This document shows, piece after piece, positions 55,108 through 62,883 of a stretch of 64,000 nucleotides of DNA. Each line of letters opens with the position of its first letter. The stretch's first letter is position 1. Below the pieces are notes generated by a model. It saw nothing but the letters and a program-made list of their open reading frames with translations, was not told where the DNA came from and searched no databases. Position numbers and translations under genes: made by a program. Origin of the DNA: Streptomyces albireticuli (GTDB lineage: Bacteria > Actinomycetota > Actinomycetes > Streptomycetales > Streptomycetaceae); NCBI RefSeq assembly GCF_002192455.1, contig NZ_CP021744.1:6295501-6359500 (forward strand), in the 5' to 3' direction.

Positions 55108-55740
55108 ATGAACAGATCCGCCTCCAAGGGCTCCGTGCGGACAAGCCTCGCGCTGAGCGCGGCTCTGGTGTGGGTCGTGCTCAGCGCCACGGTGAGCGCG
55201 GCGCTGCCCGAAGACGTGAGCGGAGTCACGAGAACGGCTGCCGCCGCGCGTGAATGGGCCTGCCCCATCGTGTACTTCGACCTGGGCGAGACCCTCGTGC
55301 ACACCGCCGACGACGGCAGCACCGGCTATCAACCCGGCGCGGCCTCTTATCTGGCTGCCCTGCGCCTGCGCCGCATTCCCGTCGGCCTGATCACCAATGT
55401 GCCGCCCTCCTGGGGCACGACCGACGCCGAGCGCGCCGCCAGGCTGCGGCAGGAGGTCGACGCCACCTGGCGGGGGCCCGCGCCCTTCGCCTGGAAGGAC
55501 TTCGGCGACCGCGTCCTCACCCCGCGTACCGAGGCGGAACGCAAACCGGCCCCCGCCCTCTGGCAGCGGGCGAAGGCCGGCTCGGGCCGCTGCCGAGTGG
55601 TCTATCAGGCGGAGACGGCCGAGGAGGTCAGAGCGGCTTCCTCGCTCGGTTTCGTGCCGTACCAGGTCGGTCGGCCGCACCGGCCCGCGTTTCTCCCGGT
55701 CCGCCTGGTCGAACTCCTCGGCCGGGGCTCTCCCGCCTGA
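55108..55740 (+). CDS. Secreted HAD-superfamily-like protein
   Basis: The 210-residue product has an N-terminal signal (TSLALSAALVWVVLSATVSA) and then a HAD-type core. Motif 1 is VYFDLGETLVHT (nucleophile Asp kept, second Asp replaced, as in some subfamily IA proteins). Motif 2 is GLITN and motif 3 a Lys in RKPAP. Motif 4 is weak (VVYQAETAEEVRAA, lacking the DD pair). Export of a HAD protein is unusual. The last 113 bases overlap, tail to tail, the end of the MFS gene on the other strand. Phosphatase activity is doubtful given motif 4. Confidence 0.7.
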   Translation: MNRSASKGSVRTSLALSAALVWVVLSATVSAALPEDVSGVTRTAAAAREWACPIVYFDLGETLVHTADDGSTGYQPGAASYLAALRLRRIPVGLITNVPPSWGTTDAERAARLRQEVDATWRGPAPFAWKDFGDRVLTPRTEAERKPAPALWQRAKAGSGRCRVVYQAETAEEVRAASSLGFVPYQVGRPHRPAFLPVRLVELLGRGSPA

Positions 55741-56977
55741 CCACCCCGCTGCGCAAAAGCAGTTGGAAGATCCCGAGCAGCACCGCCGTGGCGACCGCGC
55801 TGTGCCACAGCAAGGCGTCCAGGCGCCCGGCGGCGAGATAGGCGCCCGCGGCGATCGCGGCCAGTGCGCACACCGCGCGGTCCACGATGCTCTCGACCGA
55901 GAGCAGCGTGGCGCGCGGGGCGTGCGTGGGCACCGCGTCGTTCACCAGCTTGCGTTGGATCGGGTACGCGAAGCCGGTCGCGGCGGCGAACAGGCAGAGC
56001 AGCGCGACGACGGCCCACGGCCCGCCGAATGTCATGGCCGCCAGGCTGCCCGCCAGCGCGAGGCTGAGGAGCGAGACCCAGGCGACCGGTGGCAGGCGGC
56101 GGCTCAGCCACTGCGGACGGGCCGATGCCACCGCCTCCGCCACCGTCATCGCCGCCATCACACTGCCGTGCGAGGCTTCCGCGATGCCGTGGTCCAGCAG
56201 GATCGGCTGGAAGAGGTTGACCTGGCAGATCCGGGAGAGGGTGAAGACCGCCACGCCCTGCACCATCACCAGGGTCAGCCATCGCGAGGAGGCGACACAG
56301 CGCAGCGCGGCGCCCGCGTCCCGCAGGAACGCACCGCCCCCGTGCCCTCCGTCCGTCTTCCCCGTACCGCCGCCCGCACCCGCGAGGCGGGGCAGCGCGA
56401 CGGCGCAGGCGAGGGAGCCCGCCGCGCTGGCGGCGCTGAGCACGTACGGGGCCGGATGCGCCACGGCCATCAGGGGCCCGACCAGCGGCCAGCACACGAC
56501 CTTCGCGACGAGCCCCAGCGCCCGAGCGGTGCCCTCCGCCCTCAGGTAGTGCTCGTCGCACTTCTCGGCGCGCAGACCGTCGTACAGGTAGGCGCTGGCC
56601 GCTCCCGAGGTGAGGGAACGGCCCGCGGCGATGGCCAGGAAGTGGACGAGGAAGCCGGTGTAGGAGGCGCTGACCACCGGAGCCAGGTTCGCCGCGGTCA
56701 TGACCACCGCGCCGGCGAGCAGGCAGTTGCGGGTGCCGATCCGGTCGGCGATCAGGCCCGTCGGGATCTCGAACAGGCAGAAGGCCACGTAGTAGATGCT
56801 CTGGATGCCGAAGATCTGCCCGTCCGAGAGCCCGGCCGCCTTCTGGTAGGCGTAGAACACCGGCATCCACCACAGCAGGTTGAACAGCAGCTGGAAGCCG
56901 TAGTTGAGCCGGATGATCCGGCGGGCGGTGACGGTCGGGCCGGTGCCCGCCCCCCGCCGGCCGGTGCGCGCCCTCAC
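55628..56977 (-). CDS. MFS exporter of the ligase locus
   Basis: The 449-residue protein has about 12 transmembrane helices. TM1-2 give LLWWMPVFYAYQKAAGLSDG and the motif A loop reads FEIPTGLIADRIGTRN. The start GTG 56977 overlaps the stop of the upstream dikinase-like gene as GTGA, so it is the third gene of a coupled operon. By analogy with bacilysin, where the ligase BacD is paired with the MFS exporter BacE, it probably exports or gives resistance to the product. The C-terminal 35 residues (Gly/Arg-rich) overlap the HAD gene. A much longer frame continuing upstream in this phase is an artefact. Confidence 0.85.
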   Translation of the reverse strand: MRARTGRRGAGTGPTVTARRIIRLNYGFQLLFNLLWWMPVFYAYQKAAGLSDGQIFGIQSIYYVAFCLFEIPTGLIADRIGTRNCLLAGAVVMTAANLAPVVSASYTGFLVHFLAIAAGRSLTSGAASAYLYDGLRAEKCDEHYLRAEGTARALGLVAKVVCWPLVGPLMAVAHPAPYVLSAASAAGSLACAVALPRLAGAGGGTGKTDGGHGGGAFLRDAGAALRCVASSRWLTLVMVQGVAVFTLSRICQVNLFQPILLDHGIAEASHGSVMAAMTVAEAVASARPQWLSRRLPPVAWVSLLSLALAGSLAAMTFGGPWAVVALLCLFAAATGFAYPIQRKLVNDAVPTHAPRATLLSVESIVDRAVCALAAIAAGAYLAAGRLDALLWHSAVATAVLLGIFQLLLRSGVVRRESPGRGVRPGGPGETRAGAADRPGTARNRARKPL

Positions 56978-58983
56978 AGCGCGTACGGGCGGACCTGGAC
57001 CAGCCGGAAGCCGCCCCGGTCGGTCATCAGCCACTCGATGTCCAGCGGCCGGTCCACGTCGGACCCGCTGAAGTGGGACTGGAGGAGCCGCCCGGTCAGG
57101 CACAGGTCGGCGAGCCGGGCACGGGTGGCGGCGGAGAGCCCGTCGCCCGAGGAACCCAGGGCGACGGTACGGCCGCCGCCCTCCACGGTGTTGTACAGGT
57201 ACTGCTGCGGCAGGACCGAACCCTCGACCACCCGCTCCGGGGAGCCGGGGGAACAGTTGAGGTAGACGTTGCGGAAGTCCTCGCGACGGGTCGGGTCGCA
57301 GGTCACCAGAACGCCGCCGAGCGAGGCGGGGACGTACTCCTGGACGATGACGCCCATGTAGGTGTCGTCCAGGGAGATGCCGACCTGGTGGCGAAGGCGC
57401 ACGCTGCGGGGCGAGAGCAGCGAGGCCCACACCTGGCGTACGGCGTCCAGGAGTTCGCCGGCTCCGCGGGCGGTGGTGACGGAGTCGTAGACGCCCGCCG
57501 CGGAGAACCCCGGAAGGTCCTCGGCGTTGGACGAGGAGCGCACCACCAGGCGGCCGCGCGGGTCGGCGGGGGCGGGAAGGGCCTGGCTGATCTGCCGGGT
57601 GACCGACTCGGGGACGGGTGTGTGCCGGATCAGGTGCTGGAGCTGGAGGCAGAGCGAGTCCAGGACGTCGGTGGCGTCGAGTTCGAGTGCCATCTTGAGC
57701 TTGCCGATGCCCTGCTGGAGGGCGGGGGAGGAGGCCAGGAAGTGCTGCTGGAGCGCGAAGGGCAGCGCGACGCCTTCGGGGGCGCCGACCGTCGTGGCCA
57801 CGAAGGCGGCGGCAGCGGAGCGCAGTTCGGCGAGGGAGGGCGCGTTCAGGCCGAGGCGGGCCGCGAGATGCCCGTAGAGGTCCTCGCGCGGCGGGCGGGG
57901 CCGCCCGTAGAAGGCGGTCAGGTCGGCCGTGCGGCTGTCGAGTACGTGGTGCAGCTCGCCGAGGTTGGCCGCCTTGGTGCCGTAGCGGTCGCGGTCGGCG
58001 CCGCGCAGCCGGTGCAGGGCCAGCACGGGGACGTCTTCGAGCAGCGGCGGGTCGAGGCGTATGCGCTGCTGGTGCCAGGCCGGAGCCCGCAGGTCGGGTT
58101 CGTGGTCGAGCCGTTCGAGGGATATCCCGTCCTCGCGGACCCGGTAGCGGACCCACGCGCCGTCCAGGCCGTCCTTGTCGACGAGCTGTTCCAGGTCGCG
58201 CACGATCGCGTTGGGTATGCCCCAGCCGGAGGCGAGGACGTTGGTGTGCGAGAGCGGGGTGATCGGCGCGGTGTTGAGGAATCCGGCGACCCGGGGGACG
58301 TCGTCCGGCAGGCACGGCATGGCCACGATGTCCGCCCAGCCGAGCCCGGCCTCCGCCGCCGCGTACTCCTCGCGCGTACGGAAGAACCGCAGCCGCCCGG
58401 TGGCCTCGCCGGGATTGAGCGGGGCGCGGGTCCGGGAACCGAAGAGCTCGTGGCTGAGGATGCGCGGCACGCACCGTTCGCTGATCGACGCCAGTTCCTC
58501 CTCCTGCCCGTGGTTGGCGGGCTTGAGGAGCAGCGGCAGCCGGCCGTCGACCCGTGCTCGTACGAACGCGTAGAAGAACGTGAGGAGTTCGCCGTGCATG
58601 GTGTCGGCCTCGGTCGTCTCCAGGACGAGGAACGTGCGTTCGCGGTCGTCCGTGTCCTGCTCGGTGTGCAGGGACAGCACACCGAGCAGGAAGCGACGCC
58701 CGGGGTCCATGTAGACGGAGGCGTTGAAGGCGTCGAGGTCCGCGTCGAGCGTGGTCAGGTCCATGCCCAGAACGCGGGTGGCGATGTAGTCGACGTGGAA
58801 GGGGTGCGCGGCGGTGTCGAGCAGGTGCCAGGTGTTCTCGGCACGGTCGACGACGACCTTGAGGTACGGGTGTCCCGCCAGGACCCCGGAGAGGGTGCGG
58901 AAGAGCGGCAGGGAGAGGTTCTCGCCGACGACCGTGCGGTCCGTGACCGGTTCGGCGGCACCGGTGAGCAGCTGGGCGGTCAT
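56974..58983 (-). CDS. Dikinase-like protein: phosphohistidine (swivel) domain followed by PEP-synthase-type ATP-binding domain
   Basis: The 669-residue protein belongs to the PEP synthase/PPDK superfamily but with unusual layout. Residues about 1-180 are unrecognised. About 215-265 look like the mobile phosphohistidine domain (APITPLSHTNVLASGWGIPN, candidate His246). From about 330 comes the ATP-grasp half: YGTKAANLGEL (Lys337), LVVRSSSNAEDLPGFSAAG (Arg482), GVIVQEYVPASLGGVL, and the final DIEWL with LVQVRPY. The TIM-barrel PEP/pyruvate domain is absent. The order resembles glucan water dikinases. It may phosphorylate or activate a small molecule. ATGA and GTGA overlaps tie it to the ligase and exporter. 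Confidence 0.8.
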   Translation of the reverse strand: MTAQLLTGAAEPVTDRTVVGENLSLPLFRTLSGVLAGHPYLKVVVDRAENTWHLLDTAAHPFHVDYIATRVLGMDLTTLDADLDAFNASVYMDPGRRFLLGVLSLHTEQDTDDRERTFLVLETTEADTMHGELLTFFYAFVRARVDGRLPLLLKPANHGQEEELASISERCVPRILSHELFGSRTRAPLNPGEATGRLRFFRTREEYAAAEAGLGWADIVAMPCLPDDVPRVAGFLNTAPITPLSHTNVLASGWGIPNAIVRDLEQLVDKDGLDGAWVRYRVREDGISLERLDHEPDLRAPAWHQQRIRLDPPLLEDVPVLALHRLRGADRDRYGTKAANLGELHHVLDSRTADLTAFYGRPRPPREDLYGHLAARLGLNAPSLAELRSAAAAFVATTVGAPEGVALPFALQQHFLASSPALQQGIGKLKMALELDATDVLDSLCLQLQHLIRHTPVPESVTRQISQALPAPADPRGRLVVRSSSNAEDLPGFSAAGVYDSVTTARGAGELLDAVRQVWASLLSPRSVRLRHQVGISLDDTYMGVIVQEYVPASLGGVLVTCDPTRREDFRNVYLNCSPGSPERVVEGSVLPQQYLYNTVEGGGRTVALGSSGDGLSAATRARLADLCLTGRLLQSHFSGSDVDRPLDIEWLMTDRGGFRLVQVRPYAL

Positions 58984-60353
58984 GCCGAAACCTCCTCGGG
59001 CTGAGCGGCGGGCAGGACCCGGGGCAGGGCGTCCACCAGGGTCTCGAAGTCGCGGAGCACGGTCCGCGCGTCGGCGGCGGAGAGCAGGCACAGGGCCGCC
59101 ATGGTGTTGGCACCGGCGGCCGGGTCGTACACGGGCACCACCCTGCCGTCGGCGAGCGAACTCTCCTCGACCACCGACAGGCGGCTGCCCCGGCTGAGGG
59201 GGATGTCCGCCGATACGGCGGGGAAGTCCCAGACCTTGCGGTCCTGCCAGGCCCGGCCGCGGCCGTCGACCGCGAGGACGACGAGGGAGCCCGCCGCGCC
59301 GCGCGCCCGCGCCGGGGTGAGGGCCCGCTCGGGCCATGCGACCGGGTGTCCGAGGAGGTGGTCGACGAGCATGCCGACGAGGTCGAGCCCGAAGACCTCC
59401 TCGATCTGCGGCACGGTCATCGCGCCGCCGAACCGGGCGGCCGTCTCGATCAGCCACATGCTGCCGCCGGCGCCGAGCTTGATCTCGGTGTGGGTCCCGC
59501 AGTCGCGCAGGCCGAGGGCGTCGACCGCGCGGCGGGCGAGGTCCACGATCCGGTCCTGGGCGTCCCGGGCCAGCGGGGCGGGGGTGATGCTCGCGCGTTC
59601 GGTGAAGGGCTCTACCGTGGGCATCCGCCCGCTGAGGCACACCGGGTGGAAGGTGCCGTTCGCCACGACGCCCTCGACACTGACGTAGTCGCCCCAGCCG
59701 GGCTCGTCGAACCAGTCCGACGCGGTGCCGGTGACGATCTGCTCGACCACGTAGTCCGCGTCGGCCTCGGCCACATGCAGCTCCGCGTAGCCCAGCCGGG
59801 CCGATTCGGCCATCACGTCACAGGAGCGGGCCCAGGCGGCCGGCACCTCGTGCGGGGAGCGGATGATCTGGTGCGCGGTGGAGCCGGCGCTCCAGGCCGC
59901 CTTGAGGAGCAGCGGGCCGGGCAGGGAGCGAGCCGCCGCGTGCAGGTCGGCCTCGGTGTCCACGGGACGGAACTCGGGCTGCGGCAGCCCGTGTCGCTGC
60001 CAGGTGCGGCGCATCAGCCGCTTGTCGCGGGCGAGCGCGGAGGCACCGCCCGCCCCCGCGAGCCCGAGCGCCTCGCACGCCTCGGCGACGGCCACGACCG
60101 CGTACTCGGAGAAGGTGAGCACCGCGTCCGCGCCCACCGCCTCGGCTCGCGCGACGATCAGGGACACCAGGTCGGAGCGGTGCGCGCCGGCAGGCGTCAT
60201 GACCGAGGCGCACAGTCTGCGGGCGGAGCCCGCCACGGCGGGAGGAAGAGCGCTGAGCGCCAGCAGGTGCACTTCCGCCTTCGCGGCCGTCCGGGACAGG
60301 ACGTGACCGAGCGGCGGACCACCCTTGGCATGCACTAACAGCACCTTGCTCAC
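58980..60353 (-). CDS. ATP-grasp ligase, BacD/L-amino acid ligase-like, with TTA codon
   Basis: The 457-residue protein has a Rossmann-like N-terminal domain and an ATP-grasp fold: RDKRLMRRTWQRHGLPQPEF (Lys111), LLLKAAWSAGS (Lys151) and YVSVEGVVANGTFHPVCLSG. The metal/catalytic block is HTEIKL (288-293) with LIETAARFGG (301-310). The HTEIKL...IE-AARF pattern and the following EEVFGLDLVGMLVDHLLG match, from memory, BacD (YwfE) of the bacilysin pathway, so peptide-bond formation between amino acids is the best guess. GTG start, with GGAG upstream. Codon 6 is TTA (60336-60338), implying bldA dependence. First gene of a three-gene coupled operon. Confidence 0.85.
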   Translation of the reverse strand: MSKVLLVHAKGGPPLGHVLSRTAAKAEVHLLALSALPPAVAGSARRLCASVMTPAGAHRSDLVSLIVARAEAVGADAVLTFSEYAVVAVAEACEALGLAGAGGASALARDKRLMRRTWQRHGLPQPEFRPVDTEADLHAAARSLPGPLLLKAAWSAGSTAHQIIRSPHEVPAAWARSCDVMAESARLGYAELHVAEADADYVVEQIVTGTASDWFDEPGWGDYVSVEGVVANGTFHPVCLSGRMPTVEPFTERASITPAPLARDAQDRIVDLARRAVDALGLRDCGTHTEIKLGAGGSMWLIETAARFGGAMTVPQIEEVFGLDLVGMLVDHLLGHPVAWPERALTPARARGAAGSLVVLAVDGRGRAWQDRKVWDFPAVSADIPLSRGSRLSVVEESSLADGRVVPVYDPAAGANTMAALCLLSAADARTVLRDFETLVDALPRVLPAAQPEEVSA

Positions 60354-60671
60354 TGAAGTTCGTCTCCAATCGTCCGGTTTTCGACGGATCGCCGTATGCG
60401 GGGGAACGTGCGGTGAGTCCGGTGGCTCTCCGGCCCGCGTGGCGGGGCGTGTTCACCCGCTCACTCCAGGAGACCAGGCCGCGACCGCCCGCGACGCCTC
60501 CGTGAACCCCCGGGACTCAGGCATTTGCCTGAGTCCCGGGGATCCTCCGCCTCCACGGCGGCTCCCGGCGCGGCGGCACCCGGCCGGGATCCGGGCATGT
60601 GCGGAGTGGGGGAGGGATATCCAACGCCGTATGACTGAGCGTCAGCCAGTCGTATACGGACGGAGAGCGCT
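60354..60671. other. Divergent promoter region of the ligase operon and LuxR regulator
   Basis: A 318-base gap without genes between divergent starts, with the 34-bp palindrome listed separately. It is rich in short CGG/CCG pairings. The start sites of both transcripts must lie here; boxes cannot be assigned with confidence. Confidence 0.5.
60518..60551. promoter_or_regulatory. Perfect 34-bp palindrome, candidate operator
   Basis: CCCCGGGACTCAGGCA (60518-60533), TT, then its exact complement TGCCTGAGTCCCGGGG (60536-60551). No gene ends nearby, so a terminator is unlikely. It lies 120 bases before the LuxR-type gene and 164 bases before the ligase gene, a fitting place for a dimeric regulator to control both. 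Confidence 0.6.
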
Positions 60672-61967
60672 GTGGACGATTCCGGTCTCAAGGCACTGCT
60701 CGAGCACCTTCCCGTGTTCTGGTGGGAAGCCGACGAGGCGTGGCAGGTACTGGAACAGGGAGGCGGCGCCTTCACCGACACCGGCACGGCGCGGCGCTTC
60801 CTGGACCGGCTGCGCCGGGAACTCCCCGACCCGGGGCACTCGCCGCGGGAGGGCCGCCGGCGGATCCGGTTCGACGGCCGCGCCTTCGACGTCAGCCGGC
60901 TCCCGGGCGAGGGCCGGACCCACGGCCGTGCGCGCGGCCTCGCGGTGGAGGCCGGCACCCGCACCGAGGCCCCGCGCGGACACGCGGCCTTCGCGGACCT
61001 GGTGGACCTCGCCCCGGCCGCCGCCTTCATCCGCGACAAGGACGGACGCTACCTGTGGGCCAACCACGCCTACGGGCACCTCTACGGCACGGTCCCGGAA
61101 CAGGTCGTCGGCAAGTACATAGAGGACCTCGACGAGCCCGCCGAGGCCGACCGGTTCCGCACCCTCGACCAGGAGGTCCTCAGCCGGGGCACGCCGGTAC
61201 GGCACACCCTCGGCTACCGGCGCCAGGACGGCAGCGCGGGCCGGGCGGTGGGCCACCGCTTCCCCGTACGGGAGAACGCGCAGACCTGCGTCGCCGGAAT
61301 CTACGTGGACGTCACGGACCACCTGCGCGCCACGGTCCAGTGGCAGGAGGCCGAGGAGAACCTGGAGGCCCTGCGCGACCACAGCGGCCTGCCCTGCGCG
61401 CTGCTCTCGGCGAACGGGCGCGTGGTCGAGGCGAGCGCGGCGGCGGCCGAACTGTTCCGGATCAGCCCGCACGATCTGGTCGGCCGCCGCGCGCACACCC
61501 TGCTCGCCCCGGAACCCGGTCTCGACCGGCTGCACCGGCGCTGGAACGGCCTGATAGCGCGCCGCACCAGAAGGGTCGAGACGTCCGCGGTGCTCGTGGA
61601 CGCCCAGGGGCTGCGGCGCCGCGCGCGGCTCCACCTGACGACGATCGGCCACTCCGCCACCCGGGCCCGGCACGTCTGGGCCGTCGTCACCCACCAGAGC
61701 CTCGCCCACGAGGCGCACGCGCCGCTCACCGCCGCGCAGGTCCGCATCCTCTCCCTCCTGGCGGAGGGCAGCAGCAACGGCGACATCGCCACTTCGCTCC
61801 AGTTGTCCCGGCAGACGGTCGACTACCACCTCAGCCGCCTGCGGCACGTCCTGGGGGCGGCGACCCGCCCGGCCCTCGTCGCCCGCGCCTACGTCCTCGG
61901 CATCCTGGCCCCGTGCGCCTGGCCTCCGCGCTCCGCCACGGCCGCCCATCCACTCAGCGCTGTCTGA
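60672..61967 (+). CDS. PAS-PAS-LuxR transcriptional regulator
   Basis: The 431-residue cytosolic regulator starts at GTG after CGGAGAG. A short helical N-terminus carries LEHLPVFWWEADEAWQVLEQ. PAS 1 is at about 110-215 (APAAAFIRDKDGRYLWANHA) and PAS 2 at about 228-340 (LPCALLSANGRVVEASAAAA). The C-terminal LuxR helix-turn-helix at about 350-415 reads LTAAQVRILSLLAEGSSNGD, then LQLSRQTVDYHLSRLRHVLG. PAS-LuxR regulators such as PimM are typical pathway activators in Streptomyces gene clusters. Its divergent position and the palindrome suggest that it controls the ligase operon. The ligand or redox cue is unknown. Confidence 0.88.
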   Translation: MDDSGLKALLEHLPVFWWEADEAWQVLEQGGGAFTDTGTARRFLDRLRRELPDPGHSPREGRRRIRFDGRAFDVSRLPGEGRTHGRARGLAVEAGTRTEAPRGHAAFADLVDLAPAAAFIRDKDGRYLWANHAYGHLYGTVPEQVVGKYIEDLDEPAEADRFRTLDQEVLSRGTPVRHTLGYRRQDGSAGRAVGHRFPVRENAQTCVAGIYVDVTDHLRATVQWQEAEENLEALRDHSGLPCALLSANGRVVEASAAAAELFRISPHDLVGRRAHTLLAPEPGLDRLHRRWNGLIARRTRRVETSAVLVDAQGLRRRARLHLTTIGHSATRARHVWAVVTHQSLAHEAHAPLTAAQVRILSLLAEGSSNGDIATSLQLSRQTVDYHLSRLRHVLGAATRPALVARAYVLGILAPCAWPPRSATAAHPLSAV

Positions 61968-62378
61968 GGGGCAGGGCGGCGGCGAGCCTGCCGCGGTGCG
62001 GGGCCGCGCGGCGCTGAGCGGGCCGGGCCCTGCGGCCGCGACTGTCGGGGGCTGTCGCGCTTCTAGAAGAAGCCCAGCTTCTTCGGGGAGTACGACACCA
62101 GCAGGTTCTTCGTCTGCTGGGGGAGCGGCGGAGGCCGGGGTGTTGACCAGCACAGATGCCGAGTTCTGAGCACTGACACCGTGCTGTTGGCCCGGCGTTG
62201 GTCCGGATCATGCTCGGCGCGCAGGCTACGTCATGTGTAAGAAGTGCTCGTCCGGGCTGCTGGCGGGGGCGGCGTTGCTGCCGGACCGGCGGGCGAAACC
62301 GTCCACGGACGTCCGCGGACAGCCCGCCGACACCACCCCGGGTGGCTCCCTCCCTGGCTCCCCGAGGCGGGCATCAGA
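61968..62378. other. Gap with remnant-like sequence at the edge of the accessory region
   Basis: No intact gene. It holds the short protein-tail fragment listed next and otherwise only shadow frames. Its position between the LuxR gene and the low-GC genes makes it a likely junction. Confidence 0.4.
62063..62119 (-). pseudogene. Possible C-terminal gene remnant
   Basis: On the - strand a short frame reads QQTKNLLVSYSPKKLGFF and stops at TAG. The lysine-rich, well-formed end looks like a protein C-terminus, yet no sensible protein precedes it (upstream residues are Pro-rich). The DNA of this end also forms GAAGAAGC-CCA-GCTTCTTC. I do not recognise the parent family. Could be chance. Confidence 0.25.
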
Positions 62379-62573
62379 TCACCTCTTCCGAGACTTGTTC
62401 AACTGCGCCCTGGCCTCCTTGAGCTCCTTCAGCTTCCGGTTGATCTGACCGCGCTTGGTCCACTCGCCAGGATGCTCCCAACAGCGTGATGTCCCGGGCG
62501 AGACCGCCCGCTGGCACCGCTTGCCGGCCTTGGTCCGAGCCCCACACTTCTGCGAAACATTCGCCACTGTCAT
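62379..62573 (-). CDS. Small C3H zinc-finger protein (DUF5763-like)
   Basis: The 64-residue protein has a CGARTKAGKRCQRAVSPGTS start and RCWEHPG, giving a Cys-Cys-Cys-His pattern (C10, C19, C31, H34). This is as in small zinc-binding proteins common on phages and mobile elements. The basic coiled tail (RKLKELKEARAQLNKSRKR) could bind nucleic acid. The ATG is preceded by AGGGGAGG. A larger overlapping frame (62374-62661) is out of phase and lacks any motif. The function is unknown. Confidence 0.65.
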   Translation of the reverse strand: MTVANVSQKCGARTKAGKRCQRAVSPGTSRCWEHPGEWTKRGQINRKLKELKEARAQLNKSRKR

Positions 62574-62883
62574 CCGCCTCCCCTACGTGTTCGGCCACCG
62601 CCCTCCAGTCCGGGCACAGCGCTGACTCTTCATCGAGGGTCGGACGATGGGTAGGGCGCACATAGGGCGAAGTGGGGGCATCCGAGCGGGCCGGGGTGCG
62701 ACGAGGGTGCCGCAGTAGACGTTGCTGGGTTCGATGGCCAGCAGACTTCGTCTGTCGGTGGCGGCCGTCCGAGAGTACGGTTGAGTTGCGCCGGAGCAGA
62801 GGTGAAGCACGTTGTGGAGGCCGGTGGCCCGCGCATGGCCCAGACCATGTCTCCTATGCTTCCGGACTCGCTAGTGATAAGAA
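62574..62883. other. 310-base gap between zinc-finger and TM-protein genes
   Basis: No gene or RNA recognised. A GGTTCGAT string near 62729 recalls a T-loop but the flanking stems do not form a tRNA. GC content starts to fall at about 62860. Confidence 0.4.

Noticed and set aside
62374..62661. 95-codon frame overlapping the zinc-finger gene
   Set aside because: Out of phase with the Cys-Cys-Cys-His pattern and without motif or ribosome site.
62719..62745. tRNA T-arm (GGTTCGAT)
   Set aside because: The loop between complementary arms is 9 bases and no acceptor, D or anticodon arms can be built around it.
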